DNA of 64,000 bases from Arthrobacter sp. zg-Y769 (GCF_020907405.1 NZ_JAJJOE010000004.1:62001-126000), one strand, 5' to 3'. Shown: positions 51,704 to 60,950, counted from the first letter of the stretch. Translations and numbers: made by a program. Notes: generated from the letters alone by a model not told the origin.

Positions 51704-52516
51704 ATGCCCCGAGCCACTGTAGTCCGAGCCACCGGAACTACCGACGCGGCAGGCAAACCCGGCGAAGCCGCCTTTTTCGACGTCGACAATACGCTGATGC
51801 GCGGCGCAAGCCTGTTCCACGTGGGCCGGAAAATGTACCAGCGGAAAATCTTTACGATCCGTGAAGCGGCAGGCTTCGCGAGCAAGCAGCTGAGGTTCAT
51901 GCTGCAGGGGGAAAACCTCAAGGACGTCTACTCCGTTCGGGACGCCGCGCTGGCTTTCGCCATCGGACTCTCTTCGGAGGATGTGCGTACGCTCGGTGAA
52001 GAAGTCTACGACGAGATGATTGTGTCCAAGATCTGGCCCGGCACCCGGGCACTGACCCAACAGCATATGCTGTCCGGCCGGCCCGTCTGGCTGGTCACCG
52101 GAACACCAATCGAAGTTGCTTCCGTCATAGCCAGCCGGCTCAACCTCACCGGGGCCCTGGGAACGGTCAGCGAAGTCACCGACGGCATGTACACCGGACG
52201 CCTGGTGGGCGAATTCCTGCACGGGCCGGCCAAGGCCGCCGGGGTTCGGGCGCTGGCCGAAAAGGAAGGCCTGGACCTGCAAAGCTGCTGGGCGTACAGC
52301 GATTCCTACAACGACGTTCCGCTGTTGAGCCTCGTGGGGCATCCGGTGGCGATTAATCCGGACGCACGGCTTCGCCGTCATGCGCGGGAGCGCAACTGGC
52401 CCGTTTACGACTTCCGCTCAGGCCGAAGGGCAGCAACGATGGGCCTGAAGTCTGCCACTCTCGCAGGCGCCGCCTATGGGCTTTGGCGGGGGTTCTCGTG
52501 GGTACGGACCCGCTGA
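51704..52516 (+). CDS. HAD-IB family phosphatase
   Basis: A 270-residue haloacid-dehalogenase protein of the SerB-like subfamily IB. Motif I is AAFFDVDNTLMRGAS near 23-37, motif II WLVTGTPIEVAS near 128 and motifs III/IV CWAYSDSYNDVPLLSLVGHP near 193-212. Such enzymes act on small phosphomonoesters; substrate unknown. Divergent from glutaredoxin-rex, as is common in actinobacteria. Confidence 0.9.
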   Translation: MPRATVVRATGTTDAAGKPGEAAFFDVDNTLMRGASLFHVGRKMYQRKIFTIREAAGFASKQLRFMLQGENLKDVYSVRDAALAFAIGLSSEDVRTLGEEVYDEMIVSKIWPGTRALTQQHMLSGRPVWLVTGTPIEVASVIASRLNLTGALGTVSEVTDGMYTGRLVGEFLHGPAKAAGVRALAEKEGLDLQSCWAYSDSYNDVPLLSLVGHPVAINPDARLRRHARERNWPVYDFRSGRRAATMGLKSATLAGAAYGLWRGFSWVRTR

Positions 52517-52535
52517 CGACCCCACTGATACTTAA

Positions 52536-52573
52536 AAACCGGAGCCCGCCTATCCGTGAGGACTGGCGGGCTC
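52536..52573 (-). terminator. Terminator of the bS22 gene
   Basis: On the minus strand GAGCCCGCC and GGCGGGCTC form a 9-bp stem, with a 14-nt loop, then CCGGTTTTTAAG containing five T. It is correctly placed to end the bS22/bldC transcript and may also stop the HAD gene from the other side. Confidence 0.85.
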
Positions 52574-52638
52574 TGCCGTAGCGGACCCGGGGCTGCGCGT
52601 GCAGCCGGGGACCGCTGACAACGGTCGCTAAGAAGGAT

Positions 52639-52737
52639 CTACTTCTTATTGCGACGCTGGTGGCGTGTCTTGCGAAGCAGCTTGCGGTGCTTCTTCTTGG
52701 CCATACGCTTGCGGCGCTTCTTGATTACTGAACCCAC
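52639..52737 (-). CDS. Ribosomal protein bS22 (AURKAIP1/COX24-like), 32 residues
   Basis: The 33-codon frame codes for MGSVIKKRRKRMAKKKHRKL and ends LRKTRHQRRNKK, almost entirely basic. It matches the actinobacterial small-subunit protein first seen in mycobacterial ribosome structures, and the AURKAIP1/COX24 domain. The start is GTG with GAGGA 5 nt upstream. It is downstream of bldC on the same strand, a conserved neighbourhood in actinobacteria, and ends with a clear terminator. Too short for most gene finders. Confidence 0.93.
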   Translation of the reverse strand: MGSVIKKRRKRMAKKKHRKLLRKTRHQRRNKK

Positions 52738-52945
52738 AGAGTCCTCACAAACTTATTAGGAGTCACCGGTTCCCAGCCCCTGCTGCCGTGGGCACAAGGG
52801 CTGCGTGCCGGTAGTTACTGGCTTTCGATTAAAACGTTCCTTAACAGGGTACAGCTTCGGCGCTGTGGAATTTGCCAGCCGATAACAACATCCGCAAACG
52901 GCTGCTTCGGCACCGTTCATTCGGCAGCGTCCACCCGCAGCAGTG

Positions 52946-53158
52946 CTAGGCGGTGTCTGTGCGCCGGTCAATGACGGCGTCGCGGAGCACCTTCTGGACG
53001 GCCGATTCCGGCACGCGGTAGGACCGGCCGAATCGGACGGCCGGCAGCTCCCCGGAATGGACCAGCCGGTACACGGTCATCTTGGAGACGCGCATGACAT
53101 CGGCAACTTCCGATACCGTCAGAAACCGCACATCCGAGAAGTTTCCCTCGTCTGCCAT
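52946..53158 (-). CDS. bldC: BldC-type MerR-like DNA-binding protein
   Basis: A 70-residue helix-turn-helix protein. FLTVSEVADVMRVSKMTVYR (12-31) is the helix-turn-helix, and LVHSGELPAVRFGRSYRVPE the wing. It is the size of BldC, a developmental regulator in Streptomyces that binds direct repeats; its role in non-sporulating actinobacteria is unclear. AAAGGA lies upstream of the ATG, a little far (10 nt). Confidence 0.92.
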   Translation of the reverse strand: MADEGNFSDVRFLTVSEVADVMRVSKMTVYRLVHSGELPAVRFGRSYRVPESAVQKVLRDAVIDRRTDTA

Positions 53159-53357
53159 TTAGTCCCGTTCCTTTGCTCATTGCCCGCCGCTTCCCGCAGC
53201 AAGCCGTGTGGGAGCACCTGTGGCTGAAGGACATCGCATCACCGACCTGTTGCGACATGCGTCACTGATGGCCCCGTATGGTCCCTACTGTAGTGGCAGG
53301 AGTAACCATAGTGGAAGTTCTTTCTGCGGCCGCGGGCACCGCGGAAGCAAGCCGGTC

Positions 53358-54728
<1,371 letters not shown>

Positions 54729-54799
54729 TTAGGACTACGCTAGCCCCGCGGCACCGGGGAGGCGATGGAGTCAGGCCAATGTGCCTGCCGACTGCGCCC

Positions 54800-55285
54800 C
54801 TAGGGCCGGCGGCGGCGGAACTTGGGCAGCTGGCCAAACAGGTCCGCTGCACGCTCTGCCGCCCGGCCAACGGTACGGCCGAGGTTCTGCACACCCGCGT
54901 CCGCGGCCAGCGGGCGGGTCTCTGCGGCACCGGGCACCAGTGCACCGGCAGCGACGGCAGCCGCGGTGGCCAGCGGAGGGCCCGCGGAAACGGAAGCCAA
55001 CCGGGGCGCGGACTCTGTGAGGGACGGGAGGTCAAAGGCCCGCAGCCACAGGACCAGTTCCTCCAGCGGGGCCGTCTCAAGGGAGTAGTAACGGCGCTGG
55101 CCTTCGGCCCGCATGGAGACGAGCCCTGCTTCGCGCAGCACTTTGAGGTGCTTGGAGACCGTGGGCTGGCTGACCTCGAGCTCCTCCACCAGTGTCCCTA
55201 CGGACTTGTCGCCGGTACGCAGGGCGCCCAGGATTTCACGCCGCGTACCTTCTGCGATTACTGCAAACACATCGTCAAAGACCAT
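54800..55285 (-). CDS. ArsR/SmtB-type transcriptional regulator
   Basis: A 161-residue protein. The winged helix lies in residues 5-75: FAVIAEGTRREILGALRTGD, then VEELEVSQPTVSKHLKVLRE near 32-51 and EGQRRYYSLETAPLEELVLW. No metal-binding cysteine pair in the recognition helix. The second half is Ala/Pro-rich and variable. TAGGGT lies 7 nt before the ATG, close to the leaderless pattern. Target unknown; GdhA lies next to it. Confidence 0.88.
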   Translation of the reverse strand: MVFDDVFAVIAEGTRREILGALRTGDKSVGTLVEELEVSQPTVSKHLKVLREAGLVSMRAEGQRRYYSLETAPLEELVLWLRAFDLPSLTESAPRLASVSAGPPLATAAAVAAGALVPGAAETRPLAADAGVQNLGRTVGRAAERAADLFGQLPKFRRRRP

Positions 55286-55292
55286 GGCATTT

Positions 55293-55298
55293 ACCCTA
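55293..55298 (-). promoter_or_regulatory. -10 box of the ArsR gene, leaderless layout
   Basis: TAGGGT on the minus strand is 7 nt before the ATG, one base longer than in most genes of this window. Confidence 0.4.
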
Positions 55299-55387
55299 GC
55301 GGAAATGGGACCGGGAGCATCCCGAAGGAACGCCGGCTGGCCGCACGAGGCCGGGACGCCGCGAATGCTTTGCGCAGTTCTGCTGCT

Positions 55388-55750
55388 CTAGCGCGCGCCG
55401 ACCACGTTGTTGATGGCGTCCACTACCTGGTGCGGGTCTTCGACCGTGATCACGAGACGGTCATACCGCTCCGCCGGATCGAGCGTAATGACGACGGCGC
55501 GGTCATAGCCGGAGATATTCCAGAACTGCCTTTTTCCGCCGGTATGGAAGGTACCGGACAGCTTCCCGGGGAGGCCCAGGCCGGGACCGCGCCAGCCCTT
55601 CGGTTCGTCTCGCATACCTGGATCGAAGGTGGCTCCCCGGACGTGCTCGAGCGGAAACCTCAGGCGGCGCGTGAACGACCACATCTTGTTCAATCCGACC
55701 GGCTCGATCACGAGGTACTCAGGGGTGACGGTGACTTTGTTGCTGCTCAT
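55388..55750 (-). CDS. Small PH-domain-like protein, function unknown
   Basis: A 120-residue beta-rich protein: VTVTPEYLVIEPVGLNKMWS near 6-25, FPLEHVRGATFD near 32 and a C-terminal helix VEDPHQVVDAINNVVG. The pattern (strands, then one closing helix) resembles bacterial PH-like domains, but I cannot name the family with certainty. No membrane segment. The ATG overlaps the TetR stop (ATGA), so it is coupled to the regulator upstream. Confidence 0.7.
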   Translation of the reverse strand: MSSNKVTVTPEYLVIEPVGLNKMWSFTRRLRFPLEHVRGATFDPGMRDEPKGWRGPGLGLPGKLSGTFHTGGKRQFWNISGYDRAVVITLDPAERYDRLVITVEDPHQVVDAINNVVGAR

Positions 55751-56121
55751 GCCGAATCCTTCTCCTTGTGCAGCCCTGCGCGGGTCAGCAGGCGCCTGCC
55801 TAGTTGCTCTTCGGTAATGCCGTGGACTTCGAGAAGACCCGCGATCCGCTCGCGGACACGCTGGTCGGTGGGAGCGAGTTCGAGCAATCCGACCAGGATC
55901 ACGTCGAGACTTTCATCCGAGCCGCCTGCCGGGTCGACCGCATCGAGAACCCGCAGAAACAGCCCGTGCTTGCTTCCGAAGACCCCATACAGACTGCCCC
56001 GATGCACACCCGTCGCTTCGACAAGGTGGTCTACCGAGGTAGACGCATATCCCCGCTGCCGGAACACCGCCGCGGCGGCATCCACTGCACCCGTTTCCTC
56101 AAACTTCCGTGGACGACCCAT
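55747..56121 (-). CDS. Short TetR-family regulator
   Basis: A 124-residue protein. The DNA-binding domain is complete: GRPRKFEETGAVDAAAAVFR (2-21) and the recognition region VHRGSLYGVFGSKHGLFLRV near 40-59. The rest is only about 65 residues, whereas TetR proteins usually have about 120-140 after the helix-turn-helix, so the ligand domain is truncated or minimal. The ATG at 56121 has TATTCT 6 nt upstream, and a dyad at 56135-56148 immediately before that, which fits autoregulation. It is coupled to the PH-like gene. Confidence 0.8.
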   Translation of the reverse strand: MGRPRKFEETGAVDAAAAVFRQRGYASTSVDHLVEATGVHRGSLYGVFGSKHGLFLRVLDAVDPAGGSDESLDVILVGLLELAPTDQRVRERIAGLLEVHGITEEQLGRRLLTRAGLHKEKDSA

Positions 56122-56127
56122 GGTTTG

Positions 56128-56133
56128 AGAATA
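56128..56133 (-). promoter_or_regulatory. -10 box of the short TetR gene, leaderless layout
   Basis: TATTCT on the minus strand lies 6 nt before the ATG. No ribosome-binding site. Confidence 0.6.
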
Positions 56134-56134
56134 G

Positions 56135-56148
56135 TCGTTCAAGAACGA
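56135..56148. promoter_or_regulatory. TetR-type palindrome
   Basis: TCGTTC-AA-GAACGA, a perfect 6-bp inverted repeat with a 2-nt spacer. It ends one base from the -10 box of the short TetR gene, so a bound dimer would block RNA polymerase. Confidence 0.65.
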
Positions 56149-56205
56149 TCAGTCAAGAAAAGATTTTCGCGGTTGTCCCGCCGGCAGCCTCCGGCCGGCA
56201 ACCGC

Positions 56206-57414
56206 TTAGTCGAACCACGGATCGAGTCCATGCAGCGGGAACAGTTCCTTGCGGGTCGCCATCACGGTCCGGTCAATCTCGTCATTCGGGTCGTAGCCAA
56301 CTTCCCAGGAACGCCACCAGATATCCGCCCCGTCCCCCAGCGTCTCGCCGGACGTTACGCCGTGCTTCTCCAGCACGTAGTCGCGCCAGGCCTCGGGCAG
56401 CGGGGTGGCGGGACGCACCCGGCCGTTGGCGGCAACGGACATCAGCAGCGCCCAGGACCGCGGCACCACGGAGGCCACGTTGTAGCCGCCTCCGCCGGTC
56501 GCAATCCAGCGGCCTTCGCACAGCCGGCCGGCCAGGTCACTGATGGTCAGGGCAACCTGCCGCTGGGCTTCCACGCTGATCCGCAGCGCCGTCATGGGAT
56601 CGTCCATGTGGCTGTCGCAGCCGTGCTGGCTGACGATTACTTCCGGAGCGAAGGCCTCGGTCAGCTGGGGAACCACAGCATGGAACGCCCGTAGCCAGCC
56701 GGCGTCGGAAGTACGGGCCGGTACGGCAATGTTGACCGCGGTTCCTTCGGCGCCCTTGCCTCCGGTTTCGTTGGCGAACCCCGTGCCCGGGAACAGGGTC
56801 AGTCCGCTTTCATGCAGCGAGATGGTCATGACCCGCGGGTCGTCCCAGAAAATGTTCTGTGTTCCGTCGCCGTGGTGGGCGTCGACGTCGATGTACACCA
56901 CCCGCTGCACCCCCTTGGCGAGGAGGCGTGCGACGGCGGCGGCGGCGTCGTTATATACGCAGAAGCCCGATGCTTTCTCATAGCCGGCATGATGCATGCC
57001 GCCGGCGAAGTTCACGGCGTGCGTCGCCTCGCCGGACAGGATGGCATCTGCAGCGGCCAGGGAACCGCCGACCAGCCTGGCGCTGGCCTCATGCATGCCA
57101 AGGAAGGCCGGCGTGTCCTCCGTGCCGAGCCCCAGCAGCGTGTTGCAGTTCGCGGGGTCGGCGCCGGCGGCCTGCACGGCGTTGATGTAGTCGAAGCCGT
57201 GGACGGTGAGCAGATCGGCGGCCGAGGCAACATAGGGTTCGGCCATCCGGACGCCTTCGAGGTCGAAAAGTCCCAGTTCCCGGGCCAGCCGGGCGGTCAG
57301 GTCCAGGCGTGCCGGACTCATCGGATGACCGGCGCCGAAGTCGTAACCCAGCATGGATTCATCCCAGACGATGCACGTCGGCATAATGGGAAGGCTTAGC
57401 CCGGAACTGATCAT
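56206..57414 (-). CDS. acuC: AcuC-type histone-deacetylase-family enzyme
   Basis: A 402-residue zinc amidohydrolase. GMHHAGYEKASGFCVYNDAA near 140-159 and VVYIDVDAHHGDGTQNIFWD near 170-189 contain the catalytic His pair and the zinc ligands; VSQHGCDSHMDDPM near 261 holds a further zinc aspartate. AcuC deacetylates acetyl-CoA synthetase in Bacillus. ATG start without a ribosome-binding site and with TAGCCT 6 nt upstream. Confidence 0.92.
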   Translation of the reverse strand: MISSGLSLPIMPTCIVWDESMLGYDFGAGHPMSPARLDLTARLARELGLFDLEGVRMAEPYVASAADLLTVHGFDYINAVQAAGADPANCNTLLGLGTEDTPAFLGMHEASARLVGGSLAAADAILSGEATHAVNFAGGMHHAGYEKASGFCVYNDAAAAVARLLAKGVQRVVYIDVDAHHGDGTQNIFWDDPRVMTISLHESGLTLFPGTGFANETGGKGAEGTAVNIAVPARTSDAGWLRAFHAVVPQLTEAFAPEVIVSQHGCDSHMDDPMTALRISVEAQRQVALTISDLAGRLCEGRWIATGGGGYNVASVVPRSWALLMSVAANGRVRPATPLPEAWRDYVLEKHGVTSGETLGDGADIWWRSWEVGYDPNDEIDRTVMATRKELFPLHGLDPWFD

Positions 57415-57420
57415 GCAGAC

Positions 57421-57426
57421 AGGCTA
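57421..57426 (-). promoter_or_regulatory. -10 box of acuC, leaderless layout
   Basis: TAGCCT on the minus strand is 6 nt before the ATG at 57414. Confidence 0.5.
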
Positions 57427-57524
57427 CGTGATGCGGACGCTACTCTGATATTGGTGTCCGCGCCCATCTGCCGGATAAGTACTCCTACTGTGCGGAACCA
57501 CCGCGGAAAAGAACTGGACCACCC

Positions 57525-58934
57525 ATGGCATTCCCACGGCAATCCCTGCTGGAGAAAGAGCAGCACAGCGGTCCCGCCATCGTTGCCGGGATCCGCGAGT
57601 TCGTGGGCGGGATGGTCACCGGCAGGCCGGCCCGGCTGGCCCTGATCGTTTTCAGCCTGGTCATCCTGTTGTTCACCGCCCTGCTGAGCCTGCCCGCTGC
57701 CTCCAGCAGCGGGGAATCCGCACCGCTGCATGATGCCTTCTTTACCGCTGTCTCGGCGGTCTGCGTCACCGGCCTGACAGTGGTCTCCACTGCCACCTAC
57801 TGGTCGACATTCGGGCAGGTGCTGATCCTGATCGCGATCCAGGTGGGCGGCCTGGGCATCCTGACCCTGGCCTCGCTGCTGGCCCTGGCCGTGAACAAGC
57901 GGCTCGGCGTGCGCGGGAAGCTCATGGCCCAGGAAGGCATGAACACCGGCCGGCTCGGCGAGGTCGGCCACCTGCTGCGCATTGTCTTCAGCACCGCCGT
58001 CGTCATTGAACTGGCCCTCGCCCTGGTCATGGCGCCGCGCTTCATGATCCTGGGCGAGTCCCCCGGCCAGGCCATCTGGCACGCGGTTTTCTATTCCATT
58101 TCCGCGTTCAACAACGCCGGTTTCACGCCGCACTCCAACGGTTTGGTGCCGTATGAAGAGGACCTGTGGATCCTGATTCCGTTGATGCTCGGCGTGTTCA
58201 TCGGTTCGCTCGGCTTTCCGGTCATCATGGTCCTGCTGCAGACCCGGGCACGGGTCAGCAAATGGAACCTGCACACCAAGCTGACGATTCTGGTGTCCTC
58301 CATCCTGCTGGTCGCCGGCGCCGTGATCTGGGGTGCGTTCGAATGGTTCAATTCCCGCACCATCGGTGATTTGTCGCTGGGCGACAAGATCATCCACTCC
58401 ATCTTCGCCTCGGTGATGACCCGCTCCGGGGGCTTCAACCTTGTTTCCATGACGGATCTGGATTCGAGCACCCTGCTCATCACCGACATGCTGATGTTTG
58501 CCGGCGGCGGCTCCGCCTCAACAGCGGGCGGCATCAAGGTCACCACCATCGCCGTCCTGTTCCTGGCCGTCGTCGCCGAGGCCCGCGGCGACGCCGATGT
58601 CCGCGCCTTCGGGCGCACCATCCCCCAGGGCGCCATGCGGGTGGCCATCTCGGTGACCATCCTGGGTGCCACATTGGTTGCGGTGGCCACGTCCGCACTG
58701 CTGGTCATTACCGATGAAACGCTGGAACCGGTCGTGTTCGAGGTGATTTCCGCCTTCGCCACGGTGGGGCTGAGCACGGGCCTCAGCGAGGCGCTGCCCC
58801 CGGCGGGCAAGTACGTCCTGTCGATGCTGATGTTCGCCGGCCGCGTCGGCACCATTACCCTTGCCGCGGCACTTGCCGTGCGCCACCGCAACACCCTGTA
58901 CCACTACCCCGAAGAAAGGCCGATCATTGGCTGA
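57525..58934 (+). CDS. TrkH-family potassium uptake protein
   Basis: A 469-residue Trk/Ktr channel subunit with repeated M1-P-M2 units. P-loop signatures include AVSAVCVTGLTVV near 74, SISAFNNAGFTPHSNG near 188, MTRSGGFNLVSM near 300 and ISAFATVGLSTGLSE near 413, each with the filter glycine. It allows potassium uptake across the membrane. Its 3' end overlaps the trkA start by 8 nt. Confidence 0.93.
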   Translation: MAFPRQSLLEKEQHSGPAIVAGIREFVGGMVTGRPARLALIVFSLVILLFTALLSLPAASSSGESAPLHDAFFTAVSAVCVTGLTVVSTATYWSTFGQVLILIAIQVGGLGILTLASLLALAVNKRLGVRGKLMAQEGMNTGRLGEVGHLLRIVFSTAVVIELALALVMAPRFMILGESPGQAIWHAVFYSISAFNNAGFTPHSNGLVPYEEDLWILIPLMLGVFIGSLGFPVIMVLLQTRARVSKWNLHTKLTILVSSILLVAGAVIWGAFEWFNSRTIGDLSLGDKIIHSIFASVMTRSGGFNLVSMTDLDSSTLLITDMLMFAGGGSASTAGGIKVTTIAVLFLAVVAEARGDADVRAFGRTIPQGAMRVAISVTILGATLVAVATSALLVITDETLEPVVFEVISAFATVGLSTGLSEALPPAGKYVLSMLMFAGRVGTITLAAALAVRHRNTLYHYPEERPIIG

Positions 58935-59595
58935 CAGACCTCCCCACAACGCACCGGTCCTGGTCATCGGACTTGGCCGCTTCGGTGCAGCGACTGCCGA
59001 GCAGCTGGTCCGGCAGGGCCGCGAGGTGCTGGCCGTGGAACGCGATCCGGCGCTCGTCCAGAAGGCCTCGGGCCTGCTGACGCACGTGGTCCAGGCCGAC
59101 GCCACCAACATCGAGGCACTCAAACAGCTGGGCGCCGAGGACTTCTCCGCCGCCGTCGTCGGGGTGGGAACCTCGATCGAGTCCAGCGTGCTGATCACCG
59201 TGAACCTGGTGGATCTGGGCATCGAGCACCTGTGGGTCAAGGCCATCACTCCGGCGCACGGCAAGATCCTTACCCGCATCGGCGCGAACCACGTGATCTA
59301 TCCCGAGGCCGACGCCGGCCGGCGGGCTGCGCACCTGGTGGGCGGGCGGATGCTGGACTTCATCGAGTTCGACGACGGTTTCGCCATCGTGAAGATGTAC
59401 CCGCCGAAGGAGACGCAGGGCTTCACCCTGGGCGAGTCCAATGTGCGGGCCAAGTACGGCGTCACCGTAGTGGGCGTGAAGTCCCCGGGCGAGGACTTCA
59501 CCTACGCGCAGCCGAGCACCAAGGTCTCCAGCCGCGACACGCTGATCGTGTCCGGCCACGTGGATCTGCTGGAACGGTTCGCGGCCCGGCCGTAG
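58927..59595 (+). CDS. TrkA-type potassium channel regulator
   Basis: A 222-residue protein. An RCK-N Rossmann domain starts VLVIGLGRFGAATAEQL near 10-26, with VLAVERDPALVQKA near 35; the RCK-C domain occupies about 145-222. It gates TrkH in response to nucleotides. The TTG at 58927 overlaps trkH; AAAGG lies about 7 nt before it. The longer frame from 58861 is a trkH shadow. Confidence 0.9.
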   Translation: MADRPPHNAPVLVIGLGRFGAATAEQLVRQGREVLAVERDPALVQKASGLLTHVVQADATNIEALKQLGAEDFSAAVVGVGTSIESSVLITVNLVDLGIEHLWVKAITPAHGKILTRIGANHVIYPEADAGRRAAHLVGGRMLDFIEFDDGFAIVKMYPPKETQGFTLGESNVRAKYGVTVVGVKSPGEDFTYAQPSTKVSSRDTLIVSGHVDLLERFAARP

Positions 59596-59632
59596 GGTTC
59601 ATGCGCTGCAGCGCCCCGGCCCGGTACGGCTC

Positions 59633-59740
59633 CGGGCCGGGTGCGGGCCGGGTGCGGGCCGGGTGCGGGTTGTGGCCTGCGTGGCTGGCTCCGGGTCGCC
59701 TTCAGGCGTGGCTCCGGGTCCGCCTTCAGGCGTGGCTCCG
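59633..59740. repeat. 11-bp and 22-bp tandem repeats
   Basis: GGGCCGGGTGC is repeated about three times near 59633-59665, then GGCTCCGGGTC-GCCTTCAGGCGT about three times to 59740. They end directly at the palindromic element. Confidence 0.7.
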
Positions 59741-59793
59741 GCGGCAACGAAATTCCTGCGCTCGCAGAGCTCGCTTGGAATATTAAAGCCGCC
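59740..59793 (+). repeat. Palindromic element, copy 3 (54 bp)
   Basis: Same outer arms (GGCGGC, GCCGCC) and core GCTCGCAGAGCTCGC as the copies at 33837 and 34123, with one extra base. Confidence 0.85.
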
Positions 59794-59896
59794 TCCGCCA
59801 CGCCTTACGGCGGCGGCACATCACCTCGGCCGGATCCTACGGCGGCGGAACGGTGGCTCTCGGTGCCGGCGCAGGTCCTGCACCGGAGCCAGGCGG

Positions 59897-60035
59897 TGAG
59901 CTGCTGTCGTGGTTTCCCGAGTGCGGATAGACGAATGCCTCGCGGGGGCGGAGCCGGTGATGCTGGGTAGGTTCAGGTCATCAAAGGTCCGGATGACTGC
60001 TCCGATGTCCCGTTGGAGCTGGTGGCCCCGGCAAC
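59897..60035 (-). pseudogene. Decayed duplicate of the proC 3' end
   Basis: The minus strand codes for GAVIRTFDDLNLPSITGSAP and then RETTTAA, clearly related to ProC's C-terminus (EAAIRTFDELNLPGVIESGA and REITKQL). The DNA aligns over about 140 nt with 60958-61093, roughly 70-75% identical by eye, and reaches almost to the stop codon. The rest of proC is absent. So a second copy of the 3' end lies about 1 kb from the intact gene. Confidence 0.7.
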
Positions 60036-60197
60036 AGTCCGTGCTCGACTGAACCCAACAACGTCCGCACCCTTCAACGCACGACCCTTCAACGCACGCC
60101 GGCGGGTCCCGGGCTTCCGGGGTCCGCCGTTGTGCTGTGCACGGCGAGGTGCTGGTGATGGGCCGGCCCGGGGTTTCTGAGCGGATGGGCATCCCGG

Positions 60198-60299
60198 ATC
60201 TGCTGAGCAGATAACGGGGTTATGTACGGGGGTCCCGGATCTGCTGAGCAGATAACGGGGCTATCGGGCGGCTATAAGCCCATTATCTGCTCAGTAGAT
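60198..60299. repeat. Three copies of a 15-bp palindrome
   Basis: ATCTGCTGAGCAGAT (7-bp arms, 1-nt centre) at 60198-60212 and 60239-60253, each followed by AACGGGG, and at 60285-60299 a third copy read in the opposite sense with one changed base. Copies are 41 and 46 bp apart, close to four helical turns. Confidence 0.8.
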
Positions 60300-60428
60300 C
60301 GCTACCGGACGGGGAAGCGTCCGGATGGACAGCACAGGGTCCCACTGGGTGGTGCTCATGTTGTTGGGGGGACCACTTGAGCCACAGCGGCACCAGTGGG
60401 TGGGATAGCCGGTCCGCTGCCGGTGCAA

Positions 60429-60530
60429 TTCCCTTCGGTTTGTACACTTCCCTTCAGTTTGTGCACTTTCCTGCGTGGCGCGGCACGGGGATTGCCACAA
60501 AGCGAAGGGATCCGGACAAACCAAAGGGAT
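60429..60530. repeat. 19-bp tandem repeat with inverted partners
   Basis: TTCCCTTCGGTTTGTACAC (60429-60447) and TTCCCTTCAGTTTGTGCAC (60448-60466) are adjacent. Two inverted relatives follow near 60496-60510 (ACAAAGCGAAGGGAT) and 60516-60530 (ACAAACCAAAGGGAT). Confidence 0.65.
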
Positions 60531-60590
60531 TCCGGCGGTGCCTACCTTGCAGCATGTCCAACCGGGCCAAAGGCTCTGGCGCAGGCGGCA

Positions 60591-60653
60591 CGACCATCCG
60601 GCCGTAGGACCTGGCGGAGGCGGCACGACCATCCGGCCGTAGGACCTGGCGGA
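60591..60653. repeat. 35-bp tandem repeat
   Basis: A unit beginning CGACCATCCGGCCGTAGGAC occurs twice, with period 35, and runs directly into palindromic element copy 4. Confidence 0.75.
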
Positions 60654-60706
60654 GGCGGCTTTAATATTCCAAGCGAGCTCTGCGAGCGAGGAATTTCGTT
60701 GCCGCC
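60654..60706 (-). repeat. Palindromic element, copy 4 (inverted)
   Basis: A 53-bp reverse-complement copy, nearly identical to copy 3 (one deletion) apart from its orientation. Confidence 0.85.
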
Positions 60707-60717
60707 GGAGCCGGGCC

Positions 60718-60950
60718 CGGAGGCCGGCGCATCCGGCCCATCCGGCCCATCCGGCGCAGCCAGGCCCGGAGGCCGGCGCATCCGGCCCATCCGGCCCATC
60801 CGGCGCAGCCAGGCCCGGAGGCCGGCGCAGCCGGCCCATCCGGCCCATCCGGCGCAGCCAGGCCCGGAGTCCGGCCCATCCGGCGCAGCCAGGCCCGGAG
60901 TCCGGCCCATCAGGCGCAGCCGGCCCAGCAGGCCCAGCCCGCGGCGAGGC
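60718..60950. repeat. 49-bp tandem array
   Basis: Units begin CGGAGGCCGGCGCA at 60718, 60767 and 60816, with a fourth at 60865 and a short unit at 60896. They are composed of GGCCCATCC and GGCGCAGCC blocks. The period is not a multiple of three, so the predicted collagen-like peptides are not real. The array stops at the proC stop codon. Confidence 0.75.
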
